Source of the DNA: an uncultured Paracoccaceae bacterium
GTDB lineage: Bacteria > Pseudomonadota > Alphaproteobacteria > Rhodobacterales > Rhodobacteraceae
DNA length: 64,000 bases
Assembly (NCBI GenBank): GCA_947495295.1
Contig: CANLYJ010000003.1
Location: 248,001 to 312,000, forward strand
Reading direction: 5' to 3'
The translations under genes and the position numbers were made by a program. Positions 57,345 to 64,000 of the stretch are shown here, one piece after another (positions within the stretch are counted from its first letter, which is position 1; each line of letters starts with the position of its first letter). The notes under the pieces are model-generated. The model was given only the letters and a program-made list of their open reading frames with translations, had not been told where the DNA came from and searched no databases.

Positions 57345-57911
57345 ATGACCCGGATCATCCTGTTCAACAAACCATTTGGGGTGCTGTCGCAATTCACCGA
57401 CACGCGCAGCCCGACGACACGACCGACCCTGTCAGGTTTTATCGACATGCCCGGGGTCTATCCCGCAGGGCGGCTTGACCGGGATAGCGAAGGGCTTTTG
57501 GTGCTCACCGATGACGGCAAGTTGCAGGCCAAGATCAGCAATCCAAAACACAAGCTGACCAAAACCTATCTGGTGCAGGTCGAAGGCGACCCGCAGGATG
57601 CCGACCTTGCCCCCTTGCGCGCGGGGATCACCTTGAAAGACGGGCCAACACAGCCCGCCAAGGCGCGGCTGATCGACCCGCCTGATCTGTGGCCACGCGA
57701 CCCGCCGGTACGGTTCCGCAAATCAGTGCCGGACAAATGGGTCGAAATCACGATCAGTGAAGGGCGTAACCGGCAGGTGCGGCGAATGACAGCACATATC
57801 GGGTTCCCGACCTTGCGGCTGGTTCGCTGGCGGGTGGGATCATGGACGCTGGACGGGATCAGCCCGGGCGACTGGGTACAGGCATCAGCCGCCGATACTG
57901 ACCGACGATGA
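57345..57911 (+). CDS. rluE: 23S rRNA pseudouridine synthase, RluE-type
   Basis: A 188-residue small pseudouridine synthase of the RsuA/RluE family. The catalytic motif GRLDRDSEGLLVLTDDG holds the active Asp. FNKPFGVLSQFTD and ISEGRNRQVRRMTAHIGFPTLRLVR complete the core. It lacks an N-terminal S4 domain, which points to RluE. ATG at 57345 (MTRIILFNKPFG) is chosen; the upstream frame has no conserved residues. Its 3' end overlaps the convergent PAAR gene by 27 bases. Confidence 0.93.
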   Translation: MTRIILFNKPFGVLSQFTDTRSPTTRPTLSGFIDMPGVYPAGRLDRDSEGLLVLTDDGKLQAKISNPKHKLTKTYLVQVEGDPQDADLAPLRAGITLKDGPTQPAKARLIDPPDLWPRDPPVRFRKSVPDKWVEITISEGRNRQVRRMTAHIGFPTLRLVRWRVGSWTLDGISPGDWVQASAADTDRR

Positions 57912-58190
57912 CCCTTTATCAGCAGCGCCACCGCAGGATATCGGATCACCAACACGGCCCGCTGGCAGCCCATTGATAAAGACGGTGCTGGACCCACCTG
58001 CCAGCATCCGCGGATGCGGCGGGGCAGGACATGTCGGGCATGCATGCGGGGCGTAAGCATCGCCCTGACGGACCACGGGAAGACCATCCACAGACACATC
58101 CGGTGATGCGGCTATGCTGGGCGTCGGTGGAAAATGGCACGCATGGCCAGAACCGATATCACCAAGCCGTGTTACGGGTTTTCCTGCCAT
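57885..58190 (-). CDS. PAAR-domain protein (type VI secretion spike tip)
   Basis: A 101-residue PAAR protein that would cap the VgrG trimer and sharpen the T6SS needle. It has the repeated P-x-x-R-x-G-D form (KPVTRLGDIGSGHACHFP, GLPVVRQGDAYAPHAC, GLPAGRVGDPISCG), with His and Cys residues for the metal site at the tip. It has no C-terminal toxin extension. It lies 44 bases after the unknown gene at 58235 and is the last gene of the VgrG cassette. Confidence 0.9.
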   Translation of the reverse strand: MAGKPVTRLGDIGSGHACHFPPTPSIAASPDVSVDGLPVVRQGDAYAPHACPTCPAPPHPRMLAGGSSTVFINGLPAGRVGDPISCGGAADKGSSSVSIGG

Positions 58191-58234
58191 ATCCTGTCCT
58201 TACATCCTTGCTATCTTATACCAACATGGCCCAA

Positions 58235-59224
58235 TCATTCCCACAGCCACTCGTAATTTCGGGGGCTGGGCAATGGGATATGGTCCTGTATCTGACGGAC
58301 TAGGTTGCCGCTTGCATCGCGGCCCAGATGGGCGGCATTCAACCCCGACCGGCCAACATTGCCTTCAACCACCTCCGTGGTGCCAAAGGACATGTAGTCA
58401 TAGACGGCATTGGCGGTTGTTGCGGATCCGAACGTGTCGGTATTGCTCCAATCCACCTCATCAAGCTGGGTCATACACATGCGAATGGCACGGCCACCGG
58501 GCAACTGGGTCAAGGCGGTGCCCGTGCGAATATGGGTGGCAAGGCCAAGCACCGCGCCGCCACTATCGATCACAAAACATTCCGCATTGGGAAAGCCATC
58601 GCCGGTCATCGTTGCCTGAACATAGGCTTTACCCTCTGCCCGGTCCAACATCAGGAACAGCTGATTGGACACATCCAAATCCGGCACCACGCCGTTATAC
58701 GGAATCCAGCCATCCGCGATCCGGCCTGATCCCGTGTCATTGCGTTCCTCATTCGACAGCGGACCACCGAAAAAATCATGACCCACATCGGTATCGGCGC
58801 CATAGAAGGCAAAATTCTTACCCGCGTATTTGAGAAAGATATTCGCCGTCTGATCACCGTCTTCCGTATAGGCTGTGATCGAATAAGTTTCCTCGTGGCG
58901 CGGCTTCTTTCGCGGTTGGGAATAATCGTTTTCCATGGGTGGCGCATCTGGAACGATATCACCAGACGGGTAAAGCGGGTTTACCGCCATTTCGGCCCCC
59001 TCGTTAATTACGGTATGGGCAATGGCGTTGGCGGAAGGATCAGAATCGCAAATCACTTCAACGACGTTCGCGGTTTGCAGGTTGAACCTTACAATATGAT
59101 AAATCCGAGCCGTATCAGCCAATGAAAATGAAAACCCACGGTCATCACCCTCAAATCCAAGACCACCGGCGCCAAAATTGGCATCCGGGTGGAACGAGCG
59201 TGTGCAAATCGTAATGTCGCTCAT
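58235..59224 (-). CDS. Unrecognised protein in the VgrG-PAAR cassette, candidate effector
   Basis: A 329-residue protein without signal peptide or membrane segments. Notable segments: SFHPDANFGAGGLGFEGDDRGFSFS, a basic/acidic patch (QPRKKPRHEETYSITAYTEDG), FFGGPLSNEERNDTGSGRIADGW and a central AECFVIDSGGAVLGLATH. No catalytic motif is certain. It is coupled by a four-base overlap (ATGA) to the membrane-anchored gene after VgrG and precedes PAAR. Position between VgrG and PAAR is the usual place for a T6SS cargo protein, so a new effector is a fair inference. It could instead be an adaptor. Confidence 0.75.
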   Translation of the reverse strand: MSDITICTRSFHPDANFGAGGLGFEGDDRGFSFSLADTARIYHIVRFNLQTANVVEVICDSDPSANAIAHTVINEGAEMAVNPLYPSGDIVPDAPPMENDYSQPRKKPRHEETYSITAYTEDGDQTANIFLKYAGKNFAFYGADTDVGHDFFGGPLSNEERNDTGSGRIADGWIPYNGVVPDLDVSNQLFLMLDRAEGKAYVQATMTGDGFPNAECFVIDSGGAVLGLATHIRTGTALTQLPGGRAIRMCMTQLDEVDWSNTDTFGSATTANAVYDYMSFGTTEVVEGNVGRSGLNAAHLGRDASGNLVRQIQDHIPLPSPRNYEWLWE

Positions 59225-59865
59225 TCATATTCTCCCAATGTGCCCTCAAGAATTTCTGCGTTGTTCGGGGTATAAATGATGCCACCTGCAAACGTCTGGC
59301 GCTGAGAAGTCTTGTTCATGATCCTGCCGCGCGACGCGGCCACTAAACGGCTGTTGCGTCTGTCCGCGCGTGAGCCATCTACATAAAATGTCATCGCCGT
59401 CTCCCAATGACGCCGTTGATCAGTCTGTTCGTCGTACCAAAAACCGCTTCCGACCAAGATTTGTTCTGTTGCAAGACGCGGCGGATCCTGCGCTTTGATG
59501 TCTGGAACAAAATTCACACCAAAGGTTCCATCCTCGGGGTAATAAAGCTCGATCAGTGTCACCGGGCCATAGGCTAGCGCACCAAATAAACGATCATTCT
59601 CATTCAGGGTGGCTCGCTTTTGGTTCTGTGGGTCGTCGTCAGCGATGTTTGGACCGGCCAGCGCAATCCAATCTTCCCGAGGAATTTCTATTGCACCAAC
59701 GACAACGGTTCCTCCCCGGCTCAAAAGCGGCTCGCTGACATAGACGGTAAGGTGACTCTTCAACCTTGGTTCCTTTCGATCCTGTGACATTGCAACGACG
59801 CCCAAACCGAGCAACACCGCAGCAATGGCGATAAGGGCTGTCCTGCGTTTGACCTGTGGATGCAT
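59221..59865 (-). CDS. Membrane-anchored protein in the VgrG cassette, candidate immunity or accessory protein
   Basis: A 214-residue protein with one N-terminal membrane helix (RRTALIAIAAVLLGLGVVAMS). The remainder is a beta-rich periplasmic domain (LTVYVSEPLLSRGGTVVVGA, GVNFVPDIKAQDPPRL, TAMTFYVDGSRADRRNSRLV). Its ATG shares one base with the VgrG stop, and its stop overlaps the next gene start by four bases. A periplasm-facing anchored protein beside a possible effector would fit an immunity role, which is inference. I do not recognise the fold. Confidence 0.72.
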   Translation of the reverse strand: MHPQVKRRTALIAIAAVLLGLGVVAMSQDRKEPRLKSHLTVYVSEPLLSRGGTVVVGAIEIPREDWIALAGPNIADDDPQNQKRATLNENDRLFGALAYGPVTLIELYYPEDGTFGVNFVPDIKAQDPPRLATEQILVGSGFWYDEQTDQRRHWETAMTFYVDGSRADRRNSRLVAASRGRIMNKTSQRQTFAGGIIYTPNNAEILEGTLGEYE

Positions 59866-62048
59866 CAGTTCAGATCAATCTTGCTGGCGCTCAGCTTCAT
59901 GCTGCCGCCCGCGCTTTCGTTCAGGTTCCCACCGGCGTTCACATCGACATTGCCGCCAACGCTGTGTTCCATATTGCCACCGACAGTGCCTTCGATATTG
60001 CCTGACATGGTGGTCGTCATATCCTTGCCGTTGATGATGACCGTGCCATCGGGGCGCATGATCAGTTCTGCGGCACCGCAACGCAGATGGATTTCTTCAT
60101 GTGCATCCAGACGGTATTTTGCCCCAACAACCTGCGAATGGTTCTTGCCCGTTGTCTCGCGCATATTGGCTTGCACCGATTGCGCCAGGCTCGCCCCGTA
60201 AGTCAGGGTCGCCTCGCCACCGATATTTGTGTGCAGGGTCGTACCCGCTGAAAGCGCGATACCCGACGCCGCCGTCAGCGTGTAATTCCCTTTTCCCGAT
60301 AGTTCAGGAAAAGACTGTTCAAAATTATAGGCGGCAACACGAATGCCTTGCGGGTTGTCTGTCAGGGGTTTGCGGACGAAACCGCCATGCGGGCCGGTGC
60401 CGACATTGACGGTCATATCCATGCCAATGTTATGGACATCGACGAACTTGACCTCGCGCAGGCTGGCGGCCCCAATCGATTCTACCTTGGTGCGGTCCAC
60501 CCGGTTGGTCTGGTGGTTCAACACCTTCACGCTGTGATCCAATTGGGCATGCAAATGGATCTCCTCGCGGCCCTTCTCATCCTCAAAGCGCAGCTCGTTA
60601 TAGCCTTCGCCCAGATGGGTATCGGTCCGAAACGTGGATCGGGTTTTGTGTTTGGGCAGGGCATAAGGCGCTGTGTTCTTTCCGTTATAAACACAGCCGG
60701 TCACCAATGGTTTATCGGGGTCACCTTCCAGAAACTCGACCACCACTTCCATGCCTATGCGCGGGATGACCATACCACCCCACCCCTTGGACGCCCAGTT
60801 CTGGCTGACGCGGCACCGCATCGAATAGGCCTTATTCAGGTCCCAGTGGAAATGCACCAAGATGCGACCATATTCGTCGCAATCAATCTCGCCCTCGCCC
60901 ACGACGACAGCCGTTTGCGGGCCCTGCACGGCGGGCATCGGTGTCTTGCGTTCGGGGGCCAGGGGAACGGTCGTGGGTATCAGCACATATTCACCGGAAT
61001 AAGCCTCGCCCGCACTATCGGTCCCACCAGACCCGTAAGCATCTGAAACATAGGAATGCCGGGCCATAAGGCACAGGTAATCGGCCCCCCGCACCCCGTT
61101 TACCTGATCACCCGTCAGGGTCAGGGTCATGCCCGCACCCAGTGATGTGCAATCACCAACCGCCCTGTGGCGGATATCCTGACCGCGCTCCTGCAGGATA
61201 CGCAGGCCAACAACATCCTTGCCCTGTTCCTGATCCAGATAGTCACCCGGATAATCATAGCTTTCGATCTGGCCTTCGGCATAAGCCGCATCACCCACAC
61301 GTTCGACCTCCATCGCCGCTTGCGGGGTCTTGAAATTGTAATCGGTCAGGCGCACGGCACCGGTGGTCAGGCGGCGTTCGGGATGCCATTCCCAGAACCG
61401 TTCATCACCTGATTGGCTGGCGCTATCGACAGGTTTATAGGCACGCTCACCACCGGGGATCACCGAATGATTGTCAATCGTATCGGTCAGGACCAGCGTG
61501 TGCGATCCAACCTGATGGGCAAAGTGATAGGAAATGCCGAACCGTTCCATCAACCGGGTGGCAAAGGCCAGGTCGCTTTCGCGGTATTGGACAGTATATT
61601 CCAGCGCGGGATATGTGGCCGTCAGTTTAACTTCCAGCGCCGGATCACCCAGCCCCCCATATGGGGCCAGCAATTCCTCGATGATCTGCACAACGGTCAT
61701 ATCGTGGAAAATACGCTGGTTGCGGCGGCGGCCCGCCAACCAGAACCAGGGGCGCAGGGTCAGCGCATATCGATTACCATTCTCGCCGACACCGGCCCAT
61801 TTGGCCTCTGTGACGATCCCGTCATAGGCGCGGATGCCATCATTCTGGCTTTCAATCTCGACGCTGGCATGGGTGCCGATCAGCCCATCAAAGTCCAGAT
61901 TTGGTTCCGCTGATAGCGCCTCAACCCGGTATTCAAACAGGTCGTTGACATAGTCAGCACCGTCAAAACGCAGCAGAACAAGGGTATCGGGACCCAAGAC
62001 CGTTGTCAGCTTGCCCATCCGGGCGTCCTGCGTGAAGGGGGCGCTCAT
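59865..62048 (-). CDS. vgrG: VgrG (TssI), type VI secretion spike protein
   Basis: A 727-residue spike trimer subunit. The gp27-like part is N-terminal (LRFDGADYVNDLFEYRVEALSA, GIVTEAKWAGVGENGNRYALTLRPW). The gp5-like OB-fold follows (DEYGRILVHFHWDLNKAYSMRCRVSQNWA, EVVVEFLEGDPDKPLVTGCVYNG). The C-terminal beta-helix is rich in G-G-N repeats (EGTVGGNMEHSVGGNVDVNAGG). There is no added catalytic domain, so cargo must be separate. ATG at 62048 follows TAAGGATTGTT. No other tss genes are in the window, so it is an orphan cassette or lies far from the main locus. Confidence 0.95.
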   Translation of the reverse strand: MSAPFTQDARMGKLTTVLGPDTLVLLRFDGADYVNDLFEYRVEALSAEPNLDFDGLIGTHASVEIESQNDGIRAYDGIVTEAKWAGVGENGNRYALTLRPWFWLAGRRRNQRIFHDMTVVQIIEELLAPYGGLGDPALEVKLTATYPALEYTVQYRESDLAFATRLMERFGISYHFAHQVGSHTLVLTDTIDNHSVIPGGERAYKPVDSASQSGDERFWEWHPERRLTTGAVRLTDYNFKTPQAAMEVERVGDAAYAEGQIESYDYPGDYLDQEQGKDVVGLRILQERGQDIRHRAVGDCTSLGAGMTLTLTGDQVNGVRGADYLCLMARHSYVSDAYGSGGTDSAGEAYSGEYVLIPTTVPLAPERKTPMPAVQGPQTAVVVGEGEIDCDEYGRILVHFHWDLNKAYSMRCRVSQNWASKGWGGMVIPRIGMEVVVEFLEGDPDKPLVTGCVYNGKNTAPYALPKHKTRSTFRTDTHLGEGYNELRFEDEKGREEIHLHAQLDHSVKVLNHQTNRVDRTKVESIGAASLREVKFVDVHNIGMDMTVNVGTGPHGGFVRKPLTDNPQGIRVAAYNFEQSFPELSGKGNYTLTAASGIALSAGTTLHTNIGGEATLTYGASLAQSVQANMRETTGKNHSQVVGAKYRLDAHEEIHLRCGAAELIMRPDGTVIINGKDMTTTMSGNIEGTVGGNMEHSVGGNVDVNAGGNLNESAGGSMKLSASKIDLN

Positions 62049-62145
62049 AACAACAATCCTTAGATGTCAAATACTTCAAAAAATATGGCACCATGATAGC
62101 CGATTGTGCAAAATGATCAATCTGCGATCCCCGGGGCGGCATTTT

Positions 62146-63210
62146 CTAGGCCCCAACCTCAATCGGTTCCGCCTGATCGGCAATGATCCGGTCAATCTCA
62201 TCCCGGGCGTAACGGGCCAGCACCGCCTGATCATCACGCAGCTGCCCGGGTGGCAGGTCCAGATCACCCAGCACCATGATGTTTTCATCATTCACCAGAT
62301 TGGCCGGCCCGGTATAGTTGAAACTGCCAAGGATCGTCAGCGCATCATCGATCACCATCAGCTTGTGATGCACCTTGCGGACCCCGGTGCCGGTCTTGTT
62401 GCGATGCAGGGTAATGCCACCATCCACCAGCGTCCCCTTGGAGGCCCATTTCTGATTGGCCTGCCTGCGATCCAGCACACCTTGGACACCCAGCCCTTTC
62501 TGGCGGGCATTGACCAGCGCATCATCAATCCCCGACGACTGGGCAAAGGTGAATACGGCGAAATCAATCCGCGTTTCCGCCTTGATCATCTGCTTGATGA
62601 ATTCCATTTCCGGCGCGTGATCCGGGGCGAATAGCGGCTTGGTCCGCACGCCACTGACAAAATGGCCTTCCAACGGCTTGCGCGGCGTCTCCAGGCTGCG
62701 TTTACCGAAAACACCGCGCCGCATCTGACGAAACTCGCGGGCATATTCGCGGGCAACCTCGATATCTTCCAGAATAACCAGATGGTTCAGGTTCTTGGTC
62801 ACACCCGTGGTGGTAAAATTGGTTGATCCGGTCAGCAGGGCGGATCTGTCGCGGACAATGAATTTCTGATGAAAAATCTGCGGGTTGTAATCCGCCTTGG
62901 CATCCACACCCACCCGCAGGATCAGGGTCAGCAATTCGCGGTTCAGCTCTTGCGCGCCCAGCCCGTCGCCCTCGGGCACCCGACGTTCGCGCAGGTAATC
63001 CTGCTCCAGAATAACCTGTACCCGCACGCCACGCATGCGGGCGGCAATCAGTGCTTCGGCAATGGGGCGATGGTCCAGTTCCTGCACGGACACCAGCAGT
63101 TCCTTTTGCGCCGCATCAATGAACTCAATGATCGGGGCCTCAAGGTTATCGGGCGCGCCAACCGCGTCAGGCCCCATGAACAGCGTAATCGCGCCAACGG
63201 AAACGGGCAT
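62146..63210 (-). CDS. Phospholipase D-like protein (two HKD motifs), candidate T6SS effector
   Basis: A 354-residue protein with two phospholipase-D superfamily active-site motifs: H114-x-K116-x4-D121 (FHQKFIVRD, then GSTNF) and H281-x-K283-x4-D288 (VHHKLMVID, then GSFNYTG). Two motifs in one chain allow an intramolecular active site. Substrate could be phospholipid or nucleic acid. ATG at 63210 lacks a signal peptide, fitting delivery by T6SS rather than export. It is 97 bases upstream of vgrG on the same strand, in the position of a cargo gene. A housekeeping phosphodiesterase or nuclease cannot be ruled out. Confidence 0.85.
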   Translation of the reverse strand: MPVSVGAITLFMGPDAVGAPDNLEAPIIEFIDAAQKELLVSVQELDHRPIAEALIAARMRGVRVQVILEQDYLRERRVPEGDGLGAQELNRELLTLILRVGVDAKADYNPQIFHQKFIVRDRSALLTGSTNFTTTGVTKNLNHLVILEDIEVAREYAREFRQMRRGVFGKRSLETPRKPLEGHFVSGVRTKPLFAPDHAPEMEFIKQMIKAETRIDFAVFTFAQSSGIDDALVNARQKGLGVQGVLDRRQANQKWASKGTLVDGGITLHRNKTGTGVRKVHHKLMVIDDALTILGSFNYTGPANLVNDENIMVLGDLDLPPGQLRDDQAVLARYARDEIDRIIADQAEPIEVGA

Positions 63211-63334
63211 ATAAATCGCTCCATTCTGAAATATGGGGCAAGCGTGGCAGCGATCTACGATTCGAACAAGTGCGGTGCATTTACCGGCTGGCAACGCAGA
63301 TGGTGCCAAATAGCCAAGCGTTAACAAGACCTAT

Positions 63335-63340
63335 CGTCAA
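63335..63340 (-). promoter_or_regulatory. Possible -35 box of the PLD-VgrG operon
   Basis: TTGACG on the minus strand, about 125 bases upstream of the phospholipase D start and 13 bases downstream of the CCGACG repeat array. A -10 box is not clear (best is GCTATT at a longer spacing), so this would be an activator-dependent promoter. Confidence 0.3.
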
Positions 63341-63353
63341 CGCGCGAAGGGGT

Positions 63354-63392
63354 CCGACGCATAGCCGACGCAAGTCCGACGTGACGCCGACA
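63354..63392. repeat. Four direct repeats CCGAC(G/A) at 11-base spacing
   Basis: CCGACG begins at 63354, 63365 and 63376 and CCGACA at 63387: exact 11-base periodicity, about one helical turn. Such arrays are typical of cooperative sites for OmpR/PhoB-type regulators. The array lies between the pntB terminator and the start of the PLD-VgrG cassette. Confidence 0.7.
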
Positions 63393-63452
63393 GTCAAAAA
63401 ATAGCGTAAGCGACTGATAACATGGTACGTTTCAGGATGTCGTAACAAACAA

Positions 63453-63483
63453 CAAAAAACCGCCTGCGCATCACGCGGGCGGT
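63453..63483 (-). terminator. Rho-independent terminator of pntB
   Basis: On the minus strand ACCGCCCGCG, TGAT, then GCGCAGGCGGT forms a GC-rich stem (with one mismatch) followed by TTTTTTG. It lies 23 bases after the pntB stop and isolates pntB from the cassette downstream. Confidence 0.85.
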
Positions 63484-63506
63484 CCGTTTACCAGCTATGA
63501 ACCGGT

Positions 63507-64000
63507 TCAGTCGATCTTGGGCAACAGCGTATCCAGTGACGCTTTCGCATCGCCATAGAACATCCGCGTATTATCCTTAAAGAACAATGGGTTCTCGATG
63601 CCCGAATAGCCTGTGCCCTGCCCGCGCTTGGACACGAACACCTGCTTGGCCTTCCAGCATTCCAGCACCGGCATGCCAGCGATAGGGCTGTTGGGATCAT
63701 CCTGTGCGGCAGGGTTCACGATGTCATTGGACCCGATGACGATGGCGACATCCGTATCAGGGAAGTCGTCATTGATCTCGTCCATCTCCATCACGATGTC
63801 ATAAGGGACCTTCGCCTCGGCCAAGAGCACGTTCATATGCCCCGGCAAACGACCGGCGACGGGGTGAATGGCAAAACGGACATTCTTGCCCTTGGCGCGC
63901 AGCTTGCGGACCAGTTCGGCCACAGCTGATTGCGCCTGTGCAACGGCCATGCCGTAGCCGGGAATGATGATGACTGAATCAGCTTCATTCAAGGCTGTGG
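63507..64000 (-). CDS. pntB: NAD(P) transhydrogenase subunit beta, C-terminal part
   Basis: The 3' end of pntB; the frame stays open to the window edge (T-A-L-N-E-A-D-S-V at the edge), so the start lies outside. It shows the NADP(H)-binding domain [66 protein letters not shown] and [19 protein letters not shown]. The enzyme couples proton flow to hydride transfer from NADH to NADP+. A strong terminator follows. Confidence 0.95.
   Translation of the reverse strand, partial: TALNEADSVIIIPGYGMAVAQAQSAVAELVRKLRAKGKNVRFAIHPVAGRLPGHMNVLLAEAKVPYDIVMEMDEINDDFPDTDVAIVIGSNDIVNPAAQDDPNSPIAGMPVLECWKAKQVFVSKRGQGTGYSGIENPLFFKDNTRMFYGDAKASLDTLLPKID

Noticed and set aside
1..64000. CRISPR arrays, tRNA or rRNA genes, insertion sequences, prophage genes
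   Set aside because: I looked for spaced repeats, cloverleaf-like ends, transposase or integrase proteins and found none; the only direct repeats are the GATTA tract and the CCGACG array.

Overview
The window is chromosomal DNA of an alphaproteobacterium, almost certainly a marine member of the Rhodobacterales (Roseobacter group). The evidence is a complex I (nuo) locus studded with small accessory genes as in Rhodobacter, NuoE with a helix-hairpin-helix tail, a class I BirA and CoaX placed next to RNase J after nuoN, a complete leucine (liu) operon, and DUF3422 and DUF5337-type genes. This assignment comes from protein content, not from a database search.

Layout. Positions 1-640 hold a short secreted protein lying between the RNase J gene and a 28-codon copy of the RNase J 3' end. 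From 638 to 28923 the minus strand carries nuoA, then nuoB to nuoN, then birA, coaX and rnj. Interspersed are lipoproteins, small membrane proteins, a carboxymuconolactone-decarboxylase-like protein, a GFA-family protein and a sulfotransferase, mostly joined by 1-14 base start/stop overlaps. Two things interrupt the array: a divergent membrane protein/TetR pair with two visible operators (19063-20582), and a plus-strand CHASE4-GGDEF diguanylate cyclase between nuoA and nuoB (27059-28486). All 14 complex I subunits are present.

From 29052 to 39974 (minus) come an unknown membrane protein, the leucine/isovalerate catabolic operon (isovaleryl-CoA dehydrogenase, two small exported proteins, methylcrotonyl-CoA carboxylase beta and alpha, a glutathione S-transferase, HMG-CoA lyase, enoyl-CoA hydratase), a DegT-type aminotransferase and a phosphoglycolate phosphatase. 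The liu operon has a readable promoter with a palindromic operator over its expected start site. From 40102 to 43952 (plus) lie glmU, glmS and an AlkD-like protein, then a lipoprotein and moaA. At 45649-47277 there is a solitary DUF1963 protein in more AT-rich DNA. Two M20 deacylases (47388-49745) diverge from a complete peptide ABC transporter (49954-55835), which looks like an uptake and hydrolysis unit for peptides or N-acyl amino acids.

The last part has DUF3422, rluE and a compact type VI secretion payload cassette on the minus strand: a phospholipase-D-fold protein, VgrG, a membrane-anchored unknown, a soluble unknown and PAAR (57885-63210). No core T6SS genes are in the window. Upstream of the cassette is a four-copy CCGAC(G/A) direct repeat with exact 11-base periodicity next to a possible -35 box. 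The window ends inside pntB. I judge the most novel parts to be the T6SS cassette with its two unrecognised proteins and repeat array, and the way the nuo operon is broken up and decorated.
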